A DNA stretch of 64,000 nt from Anthoceros angustus (GCA_010909165.1 MU008181.1:496001-560000); one strand, 5' to 3'; shown: positions 32,221-44,825, numbered from the stretch's first letter. Notes: generated from the letters alone by a model not told the origin. A program made the numbers and translations.

Positions 32221-34409
32221 AACCCGCCTCTTTTTGTTTCCCCTGGCCATAGCCGCGGCCAGGACAAATTAAGGCTGAGTTATTGCTCTGGGCCAAAGGC
32301 CAAGGGCGTCACCGAGCGGTGATGCTTAGAAAGGACTTAGCTTTGTGGCGAGGCTGGTGGGCATAGGCCTATCACGGGCTGGCCCAGCGACATGGGCCTG
32401 CGAACGAAAAGGTGACTTCTGGAATGGTTGATGAGTTCGCAGCCACTGTGGGTGAGTCAGAAAAAACCAATGAAGGAAGGAGGCGACATCACTGTTGAGT
32501 CTGGTAGGGCGCCCGACCTCGGCCAGTTCGCCGGGAGGCTGAAAGGAAGAATGTGAAATAGGCCCCAAGAGGAACGTCTGGGAAGCACAAGGGTGCTCAA
32601 TGGTCACTATAGAGGATGTGGATGAAGTGCCCGCCCACCCATGCCTCAAGGTCTTATGATGTGAGGCCGGACCCGATCAAATGCAGTGTAACATGGTGCT
32701 GGCTCAAGGGAAATGTAGAGCATGTGGAGTTCTATGTGCTATACAGTGTCGTGATGCCTTACCTAGCCAAGCCGTTTCGACAAAGCATGGCAAAGCGGCA
32801 AGGTGTTTCCTATTGGCGATGGGGTGATCATGGCTTATTATTACGCAGCGGAGCCAAATTAGAGTACCAGCTCCTCAACTCAGGTGTCCGTGGTCACCCC
32901 ACTGCAATTGAGGAGGACATGGTTTTGGCGACAAACTTCAGCATGACTTCCATCCCGAAGGCTACCCCGCAAGACATCTAGGTGTATTGGCTGAGCCCCA
33001 CAATCGCCAAATATCTGGACTGGGTGGCTAAGAGGGAGCATGTCAAGGAGGGACTTCAGACGCTCAAGTGATTGTCTTGGCTGGTATGGTCGGCATTGTC
33101 TATGCGTGGTTTTGAGTTTGTAGGCACGCATGGCTAAATTTTCTGTTGTTAAGGAGGCCCGATTTGCAATTGTGGTTGATCCACAAACAATGGTCACTGA
33201 GATGAGGCAACAAGATTTACCTCTGCACTTGACATTAATGAAACATGCCTTCAATCCGTCTTACAGTAGCACATGCCACACAACATCCTTCTTTCCACTC
33301 GTGTACCGCTTAGGACCAAATTGTCATAAGGAAATTCAAAATTACACACGGGTAGGAACCTCCGTGGGAACATAAAAAATAGGTGCTCCCGCGTGTTTTC
33401 CTACTCTCGTGAAGAACGGGAACCGATCGTGAAAAGCCAAACGCGGACTTCCTTCGCCCATTGTCTGCCATCCCCGTTGATGTCAATGTGGACACGGTGG
33501 GTGTTGCTTTGGGATGCATTCATGGCATATGTTGTTGAATTGATGTGTAAAGCTTGGATGTTCCCTGCAGATGAGGCATTACATCCGCACGATAGGTGCC
33601 GCTCGGAGAGGAGGCGGGCAGTAAGTAGCGCGATGCGTTGTGTGGCAAGGTTTCGGCATGGATTGTGCAGGAATCGCCGATTGTGCGAGGAATATGATTT
33701 TGTGATGGTGGAAGTTTCTCAAGCCGATTGGGGTGGTTCTCGCCGTGATGGCCCGCCGCCTTGTAGTCAACGACGTGTTGGGCTGAGAGGAAGCACCTGC
33801 AGGAGAGGCAAGCTTTGGCCTGAGCTGAACGCAGTAAAAGTAGAATGAACCGGTGGACATAGGAGGCAATGCACGGCAACATCGCCTCCACCTCCACAAG
33901 CCGTATGCATCTGGCAAGTGGCATGTACGCTGCTATTTCCAAGGTTGTTGGGGTTGATACCGCACAATCTCGCACGGCAACAACTAGCAAGGGAGCTTGA
34001 GAGCAATTTTGGATGACAAGTGAGCTCTCAATGCAATGTCGCCATGAGATCTATAGTACTTTTGAAGAGCTTCCTCAAGGACTTCGGACTTCCACGCACC
34101 ATCGCGAAAGATGAAGAGTTGTTTACTGATACGAGAAGGAGCCAGCTATACGTATGTAAGAATTTGAAGGATGTTCGGTCGGCGATCATCTGCGAGCAAA
34201 TACGCCCTGAATATCATTTTGTCGCCGTACGGTTTGGTGATGTTTTGAGTTGTTCCATTTTAGTTGGCATCACTTGGTGACCTCGTGTCCGCTGCCGTTG
34301 GAAGTGTGTTGCTTTTGATATTGGCCATCCCTCGGTGATACCAATTTGCAGAGCTATATGTAATGAAATCGCCTGCTTAAGTGATGTGCGACATTCTACC
34401 GCGGTTCTG
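32221..34409. other. Unresolved transposon-like sequence
   Basis: Short plus-strand ORFs (33393-33848, 34020-34280) precede the transposase relic and may belong to the same decayed element. I cannot assign domains. Confidence 0.3.
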
Positions 34410-35215
34410 CGAGCATCGACATTTCGGCAGTGAACTTTTGAGAAATTGAAGCCTTATTTTGTGAAGAGCCTGCAGGAACGGAACTTGTGCTGTTGCCGTT
34501 ATCATGTGGAAATGGCCTTTCTCAAGGACGCTTCCAATGCTATGTGCGGTTGTCTTTCAAGTGTGCATCCCAAAGGACAATGTCGCTGTGCGTGTGATAT
34601 ATGTGCTCCCCAAGAAGGTGACGAGCTTGTTCAAGAGCAGTGCAAGCTTACATGTGTTGTATCATTGATCTGCAAAAGTGCTTTGTGTGAGAAGGAGGCA
34701 AATGCCGGATGGCACAACCTCGCATGTTTGCAGGCACCATTGTGGCTGTGGTGGGGCAAATTGGCCACATCATGAGTCGACAATAAGCTTTCTCACCAGT
34801 CCTCGGTGGCGCTGTTTCAATACCAAGTCGTTGGTTCCTATGATGGGCATGAGGAAGAAGCGGATCAAACTTGTTTTCATGGAGACTCATCCGACTGATT
34901 TTTGTCCTACTTGAAAGAAAAATTGAAAGAGTTCATCACCTTATTTTGTCTGATGGCAAGGGTTGGAATTTTGTCAGTGCTTGGAGTGGTTCCCGATTGA
35001 TGTTGTCGTCTCTGTCATGGACTTCAGTCAGAACTATGCGTTTGGTGTTCAAAACAAAATTCAATCTATGCATTGGCATAATGATTAGGTTTCGATTTTT
35101 GTCCTGGTGTTCTATAGGAGGACGGGTCCAATTGATGCACAGGATCCGGCTGCAAACATCGACAAATACTATCACTTCTATGGGCCCTGTCCTTGGTGGC
35201 ACATAGTCTGGGCTT
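34410..35215 (+). pseudogene. Cys-rich DDE-type transposase relic
   Basis: Pieces in shifting frames read TFEKLKPYFVKSLQERNLCC, CRYHVEMAFLKDA, CACDICAP, then VVSVMDFSQNYAFGVQNKIQ, SMHWHND, a stop, VSIFVLVFYRRTGPIDAQDP and NIDKYYHFYG. This order (RTFEKLKP...CCCRYHVEM, a Cys cluster, then D-F-x-x-N-Y and QSMHWH) resembles a transposase family I recall from seedless-plant genomes; I do not know its superfamily name for certain. The Asp of MDFSQNY would be the first catalytic acid. Several frameshifts and stops. Confidence 0.5.
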
Positions 35216-37989
35216 TAAATGGCGTGACATCCACAAGTCAGTCTGCCATGACCTCACCTTGAGCCACCATGTGGAATCTGCAATGGCGCCATGTGCTAAC
35301 TTGGTGCTGTAATTTGTCGAACCCTACACACTTGTTCCTCCTGGTTCCGCCCTTGATGGTGGGGAGAAGCCATGGGCAGACGAGGCAAGGAGCTTGATGG
35401 ATGCGCTGCAGACTTGAATGAAAACATGTCAATGGACTGTTTTATTGCAAGCTCATTAACTACCTATATAGCCATATGCTAAATCAGAAGGTAACAATTT
35501 ATCAAGAGGACCACGAATATACCAATTAAAACTTTAAAAACATTTTCCATGGCAATGACGGAAAGTATTGTTCCACATATTCTTGAGTTTGTGCTTCTCC
35601 TTAACTACTTTGGGGACAATCGAATGCCATGGTCGCAGTACACTTGTCTTTGGGGCGGCGGTTTCTGTTTCGCAGATCGAAGCATGGGTCTTCATCGACC
35701 TGCTGAAGGTTTTGGCCGCTATGCAGGCAAAGTTCCAAGATCAGCCTGAGTGATGGCGCGGCAGGCGTTCTTTGAGCTTGGCGAGGGACCGTGGATGCGC
35801 CATATGCCCGGGGAAGACCTCGAAGTCGCTCAACAATTGCAGCAGGAAGGGATCTCGACGCTGTTGTTGAGGAAGATTGTGACATGGGCAGTGTTATAGA
35901 CAATGAATCAAGGATGACAGTGGAAGATGGCGACGCTTGATGGCGCGGGTCTGCCCAGCTACGCAATGGAAGCATGCTGTTAGTTTCGGTCTTATGAGTG
36001 GGGATGTCTTCCACATTGCTGGATAGCCTGAACATGGCGCGTGCATGTTGTTGTGCCGGGGCCCTTGTAGGCGGCAGCGTGTTTAGCTGTAGTTGTTACC
36101 CAAGCCTCGTAACTTGAACCCAGGTGACCAAATGATACAACCCAGGCGCATGCCACCAAAGCATGCGACACCCTCATTTGGAGTCCGGGACTCGGGTCCG
36201 TCCTCCTTCCGGAGTCCGCACTCGGTGGTCCCACTCACTTAAGTCCGAACCTGTCCGGTCCTCTCTGGTTCCCGGACATCCGAGTCCGAGGCATTTCCCA
36301 AGGGTCCCTCTTCACCCACCAGACCTCCTTCCCCCTGTACCGGATTCCTTGCCCCCTGGACTTCTCCTCCCATGGTCTGCTCCGGGACCCTCTCTCCTTC
36401 TCCTGCCGTTGGGTACGACGGACTTACTTCTAGCCTTGTTGTTTCCGCCGGCCCCTCATGTTGCTCCCTCAGCCCGATCCACTCGCTCGGTCCCCTGACT
36501 CCGGGGTCCCTGGGTGTGCTATCTCCCAGGCCCTCATCCCTCCACACTCCTTCTGTCATGAAAGACAAGCAGCACAAGGTGGGATATACCCGGGATAATC
36601 CCAGCGACGAGTATACTCGGGACAGTCCCCAATTCCGCCATACTGGACGCCCCACCTACAATTGAGCAGGACACCCGGGGGTAAGGAAGAGTGTTTACTG
36701 AATGAAAGGAGCATATGGACACAATATTCTAGTATGGATATTTGCAGAATATGCTAGTATAGAAATTCCCTATTTTTAGGACATAAGTGATCAGCTCATT
36801 ATCAGCCAAGTAGACATGCTAAATAAGCATGTTAGTTGCAAACCCTAAGTTAGAGGACGGGTTGACGAAACCCCGCTACAGGCTAGTTAGGCAGGCTGCA
36901 AAAACGTGGGAGAAGGGCGCCAAGGGCAGATGCGCTGCAAAATGATGGAAATGGCTGGGCGCAAACGTGGCTGAGAGGTGCGCAAATGTGGCTGGAAGGC
37001 GCGCGTGAAGATGGCGCTGCTGGAGCAAAGATAAGTGGAGGATTAGGGCTGTTACATGCAGTTGTTGAAGTCGCGCCTGTGAGCGCTGCGCATAGGGGAG
37101 CAATCCCAAGACCCTTCTTGCTGAAAACACAATCTGGAATGCAATCTTGAAGGGAAGCTTAGATTCAGAGCGTGTTTTTGAGCAACGGGATGCTGTGTGT
37201 AGGTGTTGGTGTGATTTTCCAACTCGTAATCACGCAAACTGCGTGATCCTCTTCAATGCTGGACAGCATGCTGCAAGCAATGCTGTCCACTTGTTCACTT
37301 CAACAACTCCTCTCTTGGAAGCATGGAGCCTAGGGGAGACAGAAGAAAGCAGCGCCCGCCAAGCATCTACTGAGTGGCCAGAGACACCCAAGATGGGGTC
37401 ATGGTGGTTGTGTAGGTCCGAGGACAACAAATATTCAAGTCTGGCCCACTGTGACCTGTAGGCAGATTGCTGTTGAGGATTCCATCCATGTTTTTCATTT
37501 CGATGCAGGGATTCTGTTTGTTACATTCCCATTCAGATCCTTTTTGGGTGAATTTTAGGTTGAAGGGCACTGATTTCCGTGCACCTTGTTATCAATTCGA
37601 GGAGGGATTTGACCAAATTCATTGTCTCGTGTGTTGCTGATTTGTGCGGAGAGCTGACCATGTTGGCTTTCATGGGTGATGCACCCAGAGAGTGAGACCA
37701 CCACGCCACCGACTCAACCCGGGACATTCCTGAGGATTACTCCCGAGCGAGCAAGTGCAAGGAGGAGGTGGGCAGCCGTGGAGGCAGAAGAAGCGGGCGT
37801 AAGGACGTTGAGGACAGATTCGCCTCCAACACCTCGAAGCCACAAGTCCCTGCTAATTGGTCACCCTTGTCACGCAAATTTCGCTTGGGGCCAAGCACGA
37901 TTCAATCGCAAGAGCATCCAGTACCGCTAGGAGCATCTCTTTCGGACAGCCCCAAGAATACCAGACGGATACCCCAAGAATACACGGGA
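35216..37989. other. Unresolved repetitive DNA left of the gypsy element
   Basis: GC-rich words such as GAGTCCG, GTCCGGA and ACTCGGGA recur at 36180-36660 and reappear at 39780, 45000-45400 and 47030-47170. They could be LTR or leader remnants of the gypsy element, but I could not define a pair of LTRs. Confidence 0.3.
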
Positions 37990-39599
37990 TGTGGCCCTGA
38001 TTATTCAGTGGATTCGACACCATGGAGGAGGAGGACCATCATAGACATGAGAGATTCTCGGAAGGCCGTACTCGAGACATGCGAGATTTCAAGTCGTTTA
38101 TCAATGGCATGATCACCGAAAGTGAAGTTCAAACATGGTTCGATACAATCATTTATACATGTTTGAGCGGCGGGTACCTAGCGATGAGGCTTTGGACTGT
38201 ATGAGGCGCTGTGGATCTCATGGCAACGGTGGCTACGCCTAATCCTCTTTTCCAGAGTGCCTTGCGTGCCTACACGCTAAATCCAGCAATCAATGCTCAC
38301 CAAAGCATCGCTTGAACCGCTTCAGCATCGCATAACCACCTACGCTTGTTAGCTTGACTGCAGAGAGGTTGGCGGCCATGAGGGGTGGATGAGCACATCT
38401 TGACACCTAAGCACACCAATCCTGGAGGTGTTCATGGGGATTCCGAGAAAGCCTTCATCAAGACTCGAAAAATTGTGAGCTTGCATCCTTTGCAAGGAGA
38501 GACAAAGGCATGACTTTTCTGAGGTTGCAAAAGCTGCGTGAAGGCAGCATGCCGATGCATCGTGAGGCGGCGAGAAATTTTGACAAGATTGGAGGGGACT
38601 CCTTGTTCCATTTTCAGCTCATCACTTCTCTAGTGGATAAGTATGGTGATGCCTATACTTTGAACAGGTGCATGAAGAGGCAGAGCGCATGAGATTGCCT
38701 TCTCACGATGCCTCCCGCCACTCCAAGGCTTTTCTCACTATCAAAGCATGTTCACCAAAGAAAGGAACGACAGGAAGTGGGAGGCTGTGATCAAGGGCGT
38801 CCCGCTGCCAGCCAAGGCAGGGGCTGCAGCAACGCTGGAAGCCTCGTGCAATCGTTGTGGAAGTCCGGAGCATCTCGCTCCCGCATGCAAGTGCCCCACT
38901 GAGGGGCTTTACTGCACCCATTGCCACAAGATAGGGCACTTGGTGACAATGTGTTTTCAAAAACACCCGGAGCGCCGGTCTCAAAGGGGAGGCACAAATT
39001 CTACTGGAGCAGCCACTGCAGCGCCAGATGCTGGGACTACAGCTCCCAGCAGTTCGACTGTCTTGCGCGGCAAACAGCAGCGGGAGAAGACCAAGGCCAA
39101 GGGCGCAGCCAATGCTGAGAAGGTTGCCTCACTTGAAGCCTCAATCGCAGCCCTCACCACACAGCTTGGGGCATTAGCTGCCTCCCTTGCCAGCAGCAAC
39201 CAGGTGTCTCCCAAGCCAGCAGGGATAGCTACACTAATTCCTCGCTGTGAAGAGGCTGGAGAAGACTACGGTCTCCCCCATGAGGCATGCACGGTCAGCC
39301 AGTTGGAGTCATTGGACATGTCCAAGAGCCTACCTGCTACATGGGTAGGATGCGACCTTCGACACGTCATCTTGGATGTGGAGGCAGATGTGGACCAGAC
39401 ACCAGGCAGCGAGGGGCAAGGGCAGCCATGCCTCGATCATTCACTCCTCTACTCTGCCGCCGGGAGTGGCCATCCCCATTCGGGGACAGACCTCCTAGTT
39501 GATCATATGGCAGGGCAGCCTTCACAAGGCGAGGCATGCACAGGCAGGGGGTCAGCTACGCCTCTGTCCATCAGCCCTCACTACAAATCAGCTGGTTGA
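37990..39599 (+). pseudogene. gag of gypsy element
   Basis: Pieces in different frames: SFINGMITESEVQTWFDTI near 38090, LRLQKLREGSMPMHREAARN and FHFQLITSLVDKYGDAYTLN at 38510-38690 (capsid-like), then from 38748 a long frame with two zinc knuckles, CNRCGSPEHLAPAC and CTHCHKIGHLVTMC (both C-x2-C-x4-H-x4-C). An Ala-rich coiled-coil stretch follows (NAEKVASLEASIAALTTQLG). The knuckles bind RNA in gag proteins. Stops at about 38200 and 38690 break the chain. Confidence 0.75.
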
Positions 39600-40230
39600 G
39601 AAATTGTCTGAGTTACCCTTGTTTTCTTTACGAGACATGGGGATCAGCTCAACTCAATTGCGAGCTATGTGCCCTGGGATAGCTTCCTCACTGACTGCTG
39701 ACCCAGCAATAGTGGCTGCATCCGAGGATACAGGAGGGATGGTGCGGGCATATGCCTCTCAACGTGCTCAGGCTACTCCCGAGTATGCACTCCCGAGTAC
39801 GCACTCCCGAGTATCCGATCCGGACTGTCCCCGCATTTTGCCCACCAACCAGCAGAAGGTTCGGATCAGCAATGCTATGGTGGACAATCGAGAGGGACAT
39901 GTCACAGTCAATGGCTATGCCCCCAAGATGGTGCTCCTAGATACGGGAGCACAGGTGATCATCGGGAAAAAGTTGCACTTGAGTGGACATATCCAAGACC
40001 CCCATGGAACATTCGAAGCCACGTTCTCAGAGAACCATGGGGAAACCATTCACCCATCTTGATCACGTAAGCCGGAACAACCGCCGCCATGACATTGGTC
40101 GTTCATTGCCTTGTCACGACAAATGACCAATTATGATGTCTTGCTTGGACAAGATTATCTTTTCCCACTGTGCCTCGGTTGACAATTGACCGAGGTGCTT
40201 ACTATCGGCCCGATTACCGGTGAAAGACAT
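39600..40230 (+). pseudogene. Aspartic protease region of gypsy element
   Basis: VNGYAPKMVLLDTGAQVIIG at 39910-39970 contains the retroviral-type Asp-Thr-Gly active site. After a stop at 40060 the next frame continues YDVLLGQDYLFPLCLG, the usual end of this domain in gypsy elements. One frameshift and stops. Confidence 0.75.
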
Positions 40231-40639
40231 TGCCCATTTCCCACCGGATTTACATGGAGGTGTGGAGGGACATGCCCACGCCGGTTGTCCCAGTTCTTGT
40301 GGTCACCACACTGCCACGCACGCCAAGCATACTGGGATCCCCACCGCCACATACGGACCAGCACATACTCGGATGCCAAAGGGCAGATCCTTGGGGCACC
40401 GAGGAGCTCGCTTGTTGCCGGTGGCCACTGCTTGGCTACGTGAGGTACTGGAGGAGGAGGACCCCCCCATGGATCGCTGCAATCTTTCGAGCTTGTCCGC
40501 AGCGCCGTGTCTCCAGGAGGTTGTCGTCCATGGCGACACCAATGACCATCTTCAGCTGGTTATGCCTCAGGTTCAACGCGCCTGCGCATGGCCCAGCCGC
40601 CGTTACCTGCAGAACCATCGCCGGATCGTGGATCACCCA

Positions 40640-41560
40640 CATCATGTTGCCCAGTCAGGTCGTAGTGCTGGAGCTCTTTGGTGGCCTTTGCACAGGTCTG
40701 GAAGCCCTCTTGCAGAATGGATTGGTGGTCGCACGCTATGTGTACTGTGATAGCTGTCCAACCAACAGCCGCCTTCCGCCTCTGTGGTCCGCACGCTGCT
40801 TTTCCTACACAGCTTGTTCGCCACCGCTATTGCACTCACTGCCCCATGTGGATATCCGCTACCTTCAACCCCGGCATATTCAACTGCTGTCTCCCATCGA
40901 CATAGTGATAGCCGGTTGGGAGTGTCAAGGCTTCTCTCGTGCGGGGAGGTGGTTTGCGCGGACGCTCGGGATTTGCAGCGAGTGTTGGTGTGCATTCAGC
41001 ACCACAGTCCTGGCTGTGCTTATGTGCTGGAGAATACACCAGCACAGTTGGATACTCGGCTCCCGGTGCGTCAGGACATGGCTGGTCCGCATGTTGGGGC
41101 TCCCTTGCTGCTGGATGCTGCCCAAGTCGGAAGTTATGCTCACCGGCTTCGCAATTGGTGGACTAACTTGGCCCCGCAACCTCTCCTGCAGCTGGTTCTC
41201 GCATTCACCACCCGGGACCCCACTCTCAGCTTGTCCAGTGTTCTGGATGGGCATCATCAGGCCCGCCCGGTGCGTCACCGAGAACCCTCCATGGTACCGC
41301 ACCAACACCCCGGGCCTGCCCCGCCAGACTTTACCCACCTTGGTGAGCTTCCCTAGCTCTTATGCTTATCGAGGAGAGGGCGCCGGATTGCTTCTCAACA
41401 CCAGGACCCAGCAATGGGAGGAACCTAGTGTAGAGGAACGGGAACGCCTCATGGGCTTTCCCACATGCATAGCCCGCATGCACGTCACGCCCCGACAGCC
41501 GTGTCTGCTTTGGACGGGCCATGGACCTTCATGCCCTTACTGGTCGGCGTTGCCTTGCAT
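40640..41560 (+). pseudogene. C5 cytosine DNA methyltransferase domain carried by gypsy element
   Basis: C5 methyltransferases add a methyl group to cytosine C5 using S-adenosylmethionine. Motifs in order: I, VVVLELFGGLCTGLEALLQN at 40659; IV, DIVIAGWECQGFSRAG with the catalytic Cys codon at 40923-40925; VI, YVLENTPAQ with Glu-Asn at 41030-41035; VIII, LLLDAAQVGSYAHRLRNWW; IX/X, WEEPSVEERERLMGFP near 41418-41460, then GRAMDLHALTG in another frame. The usual Pro-Cys-Gln of motif IV is Glu-Cys-Gln. Motifs I, IV and IX/X share one frame and VI and VIII another, so two roughly compensating frameshifts break the chain. It sits between protease and RT and was presumably part of the pol polyprotein. 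Confidence 0.85.
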
Positions 41561-41929
41561 TTCATCATGGCTTCTCCAGATCTCATTGCTCACTCCTCAC
41601 CGCCTTCCTCGCTCGCTCATGGACGCCACTTGCCCTTCCCAGTTATACTACCGGTCATCTTGGCTTGATGCGGGGGAGCACGGGGCCCGGATAGGCTTCT
41701 GCTTTTCAGCCTGCCCGGTAGTGGAGGAGGCGCCACGATGGCTCAACTAAGCCAAGCCATGCTGAGAATTTCATGTGGGTCATGGGACCTAAACTGTTGT
41801 TGAACAGCAACGGATTCGAGTGTTGCTACTCCAAGACAAGGATTGCCGCATTCTCCATGCGAGAGTTACCGCAATGTCACTACCTTCCACATCAATCGAA
41901 GGGAGCCCATCTATCGGAGATTTGAGCTC

Positions 41930-42475
41930 AAGACCCGAGTGGGACATGGTGGATGCTAGGTGTCGGAGTTGTGGAAGCGGACTCATTCGGCCCTAGCTCA
42001 CTATGCGGCACACGATGCCTCCTAAGAAGGACAAAGAACGGGTCAGGACTAAAAGCGATGTGTGGGGACTATCGTCCCATCGATGCTGTCACCTCACAGG
42101 ACCGGTATCCAATGCCGACGCCGGAGGAAATCTTTGACAACATTGGCAGCTCCACCTACTTTTCTATATTGGACCTATGCCAAGGGTTCAATCAAGTGCC
42201 AGTGGCCGAGGAGGACATCAAGAAGACGGCCTTTCATGGCTCTCAGCAATTGTGGGAGTGGCTAGTAATGCCCTTTGGCTTCAAGAATGCGCCGGTGACG
42301 TTTCAGCGAGTCATGGACTCGGTCTTGGCAGGTTCAGCAAACTTGATGTGCTACATTGATGATGTGCAGCTGCGTGGATTTCAAGCCCTAGTGCATCTCG
42401 GGATGCTTCACCTCAAGGCACAATGACTTGTCATCGAAAGTGCAATTTGGCATGGATATCTGTATCACGTGCACT
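41930..42475 (+). pseudogene. Ty3/gypsy reverse transcriptase fragment
   Basis: From 42050 the frame reads CGDYRPIDAVTSQDRYPMPT, STYFSILDLCQGFNQVPVAE, LVMPFGFKNAPVTFQRVMD and the catalytic YIDDV at 42349-42363. Upstream, another frame carries YAAHDAS and KKDKERVRTKSD, the usual lead-in. After KCNLAWIS near 42470 the RT stops abruptly: its thumb and RNase H continue on the other strand further right. Confidence 0.88.
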
Positions 42476-42679
42476 TCTCAAAGCTAAGAAGAAAGAGGCT
42501 CGTGCCTAAACTCTTCTTCATTCGAGGCGTGGGAATCGTAGGGCACTAACAGGCCCCCACAAGGCGTATTTAAGACAAGAAGTTTATAATTAGCAGCCCA
42601 TGGGGAATGGATAGCACTCCATCCGGGCACTAATCCGTCTGTCCGAAGGACGCTTAACTGAGGAGTTCCAATGAACCCA

Positions 42680-43655
42680 TGTCTAGATGTCATACGTGAA
42701 GGAAGGACAACGACATCTATTTCGAGTAATGTTTTCGGCCAATACCGCTACTGGCTATGCTGGGCCAATACCGCTCCTGGCTATGCTGCGCCAATACCGC
42801 TATTGGCTATGTTGGGATTGTTGGTTCTATATTGTTCATTCAAAACTTTATGCTTTATGCAATGCCACTCTATCAAGTTGAGCATGGTTCTATATTCTTC
42901 ATCATCCTTGGAATCGCCATCTTGCCTAGCCTCAGTGCCATCCTCACTGCTCTCATCCGGATTCCGGAAAGGGTGTCATGCGATGTTTGATGCCGGTGCA
43001 CTACTTTCAGTCTTGCAAGATCATTGCCCATCCGCCAACTTCCCACTTAGCTTGGTGTTAGTCATCAGCCACTTGAGTCAAGGACCGGCCGTGCCGCGAA
43101 TGGCTTGCATAAAGATACGGAAATGGCAAATGCCCACAGCGCCAAGCATTCTCCTTGATAGCATGGTTGCCTCAGCCGCTGTTATGCATATGCAATCACC
43201 GCCTCCCGCCCTCGAGTCAAGCCGAGCGTCACCGAGTCCGGGATGCTCCAGGGACCACTTAAGGGCTTCAAGTCGCCTTGCCATGACGGGGCCTCCATGA
43301 GTCGCTCCTTCAAAGAGGAAAAGGCATACGTCGCCTCGGCTCGTGACATCCTTGCGTAGAAGGTCATTGAGAGGCTTGGCGATCCGGCTGAAGTTCTGAA
43401 TGTACACTCGGTAGTAATTACACAAACCGAGAAAGGCTCGCAGTGAGGATACGTTGGTGTGCTCCTTGACCTGCATTATGGCTTGTACCTTGGCTGAATG
43501 GGGCATCACCCCATTTGGCACGATTCGATGTCCAATTCACCAATGCTGCGCTACTCGCCATGACATGTTTGGGACAGTTGGAAGTGGACGCAGCAGCCCA
43601 CAGCACCCAAGGACATTTGGGAGGATTCAGATGCATTGGTGTTTGTCCAAACAAA
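42680..43655 (-). pseudogene. Inverted RT thumb-RNase H segment of gypsy element
   Basis: On the minus strand, reading leftward: PNGVMPHSAKVQAIMQVKEH, VSSLRAFLGLCNYYRVYIQN, FSRIAKPLNDLLRKD (RT thumb), then APVMAR-like and YICITAAEAT pieces of RNase H, SLKWLMTNTKLSGKLADG, and VHRPGIKH with an acidic linker (DESSEDGTEARQDGDSKDDE). This is exactly the part missing between RT and integrase on the plus strand, so about 1 kb was inverted in place. Confidence 0.8.
42739..42816. repeat. 26-bp tandem repeat, 3 copies
   Basis: Units starting CCAATACCGCTACTGGCTAT at 42739, 42765 and 42791, with one or two differences each. Confidence 0.92.
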
Positions 43656-43689
43656 GCACCGAACTCGCATGAGCACCGAAAGCGAGAAG

Positions 43690-44745
43690 GTGCGCGTAAC
43701 GTTTGGGTACTCTGGCGGACGGCACATCGTGAGGAAACTGAGCAATGGCCTCGAACGGTTGGTCCCACCTCCCACTGATAGGGAACAACTCATTCATCGC
43801 GTGCACAATGAGATGGGACACTTTGGTGTTAAACGCACCTACAGTTTGCTGGTCCCACACTTCTATTGGCACGGGATGCACGGTCATGTCAAGCAATAGG
43901 TGGCCTGCTGCGAGGAATGCGATAGAGTCAAGACATCCTTCACCATCCGGCACCCGCAGCTGCACCCACTGCCGATCATGGGCCTCTTTTTCAGGTGGTC
44001 TTGTGACTTGATAGGTGAACTGCCCAAGACACACGAGGAAATGTTTACATCCTTGTCATGATGGAACATTTCTCTAAGTGGTGGAGGTAGTGGCACGCCC
44101 GACAAGACCTCACGACGTACCCTGCATTTTTGCAAAATGTCCTAGGCCGCTTTGGAAGCTGCGCCGAGTGCTTGACTGATCAAGGTTCCGAGTTTCGTGG
44201 AGAATTTCAGGACCTCTTGGATGCAGCACTGATTGACCATCGCCGGACGAGGGATCACCTCGTCGATGGCGGAAAGAATGGTGCAAACCATCAAGAAGGG
44301 ACTGAGGAAACTCTGTCTTCAGATACCGAAGACCGAATGGGACTTGGTGCTGCCATACATAGCCATGGGATATCGAATGAGCAAACACGCCCGCCCATTT
44401 CACCCTATTTCTTCTTGTAGGAGCCAATGCCACCCAGCTCCATTGCCAAGCATGCATGAGGTGGTCAACCTAGATGACCAGTGGTATGGGCCCATCATTG
44501 GACAGCGAGCAACATTGTTTCAAAGCCATGCCAATGGCCATGGCCAACCTCCGCATCGCTCGATCGGGACACGTTGAGGTATGCTCACACGAGTGGCGCT
44601 TCCGGCCGAAGTTGAAGAAATTTCGTGGGGACTTTATTTACCCGCAGGCAAAGCGAGACACCCTTGACATCGCTAGCACGGCACGATTATTGGCGAGGAG
44701 GTCGGGCCAAATGGAGTACTTTGTTAGGGCACGATCAATGATCAT
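43690..44745 (+). pseudogene. Integrase of gypsy element
   Basis: The zinc-binding module is visible at 43780-43930: LIHRVHNEMGHFGVKRTYSL and, after a stop, VACCEECDRVK (H..H..C..C). Core pieces: WSCDLIGELPKT, LTDQGSEFRGEFQDLL (second Asp), AERMVQTIKKGLRKLC (Glu) and EWDLVLPYIAMGYRMSKHA. The C-terminal part reads FRPKLKKFRGDFIYPQAKRD. Frames change at least three times. Confidence 0.85.
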
Positions 44746-44825
44746 ATGAAGAACTGCGGCACCGTGTCACCTCCCAAACCTCGACCCAACCATTGTTACG
44801 TGATTGGGTCCTCCATCAATTACCC

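Noticed and set aside
36163-36655. Overlapping ORFs of 111 and 138 codons on both strands
   Set aside because: Pro/Ser/Leu-rich readings of CT-rich DNA on both strands; composition artefact.
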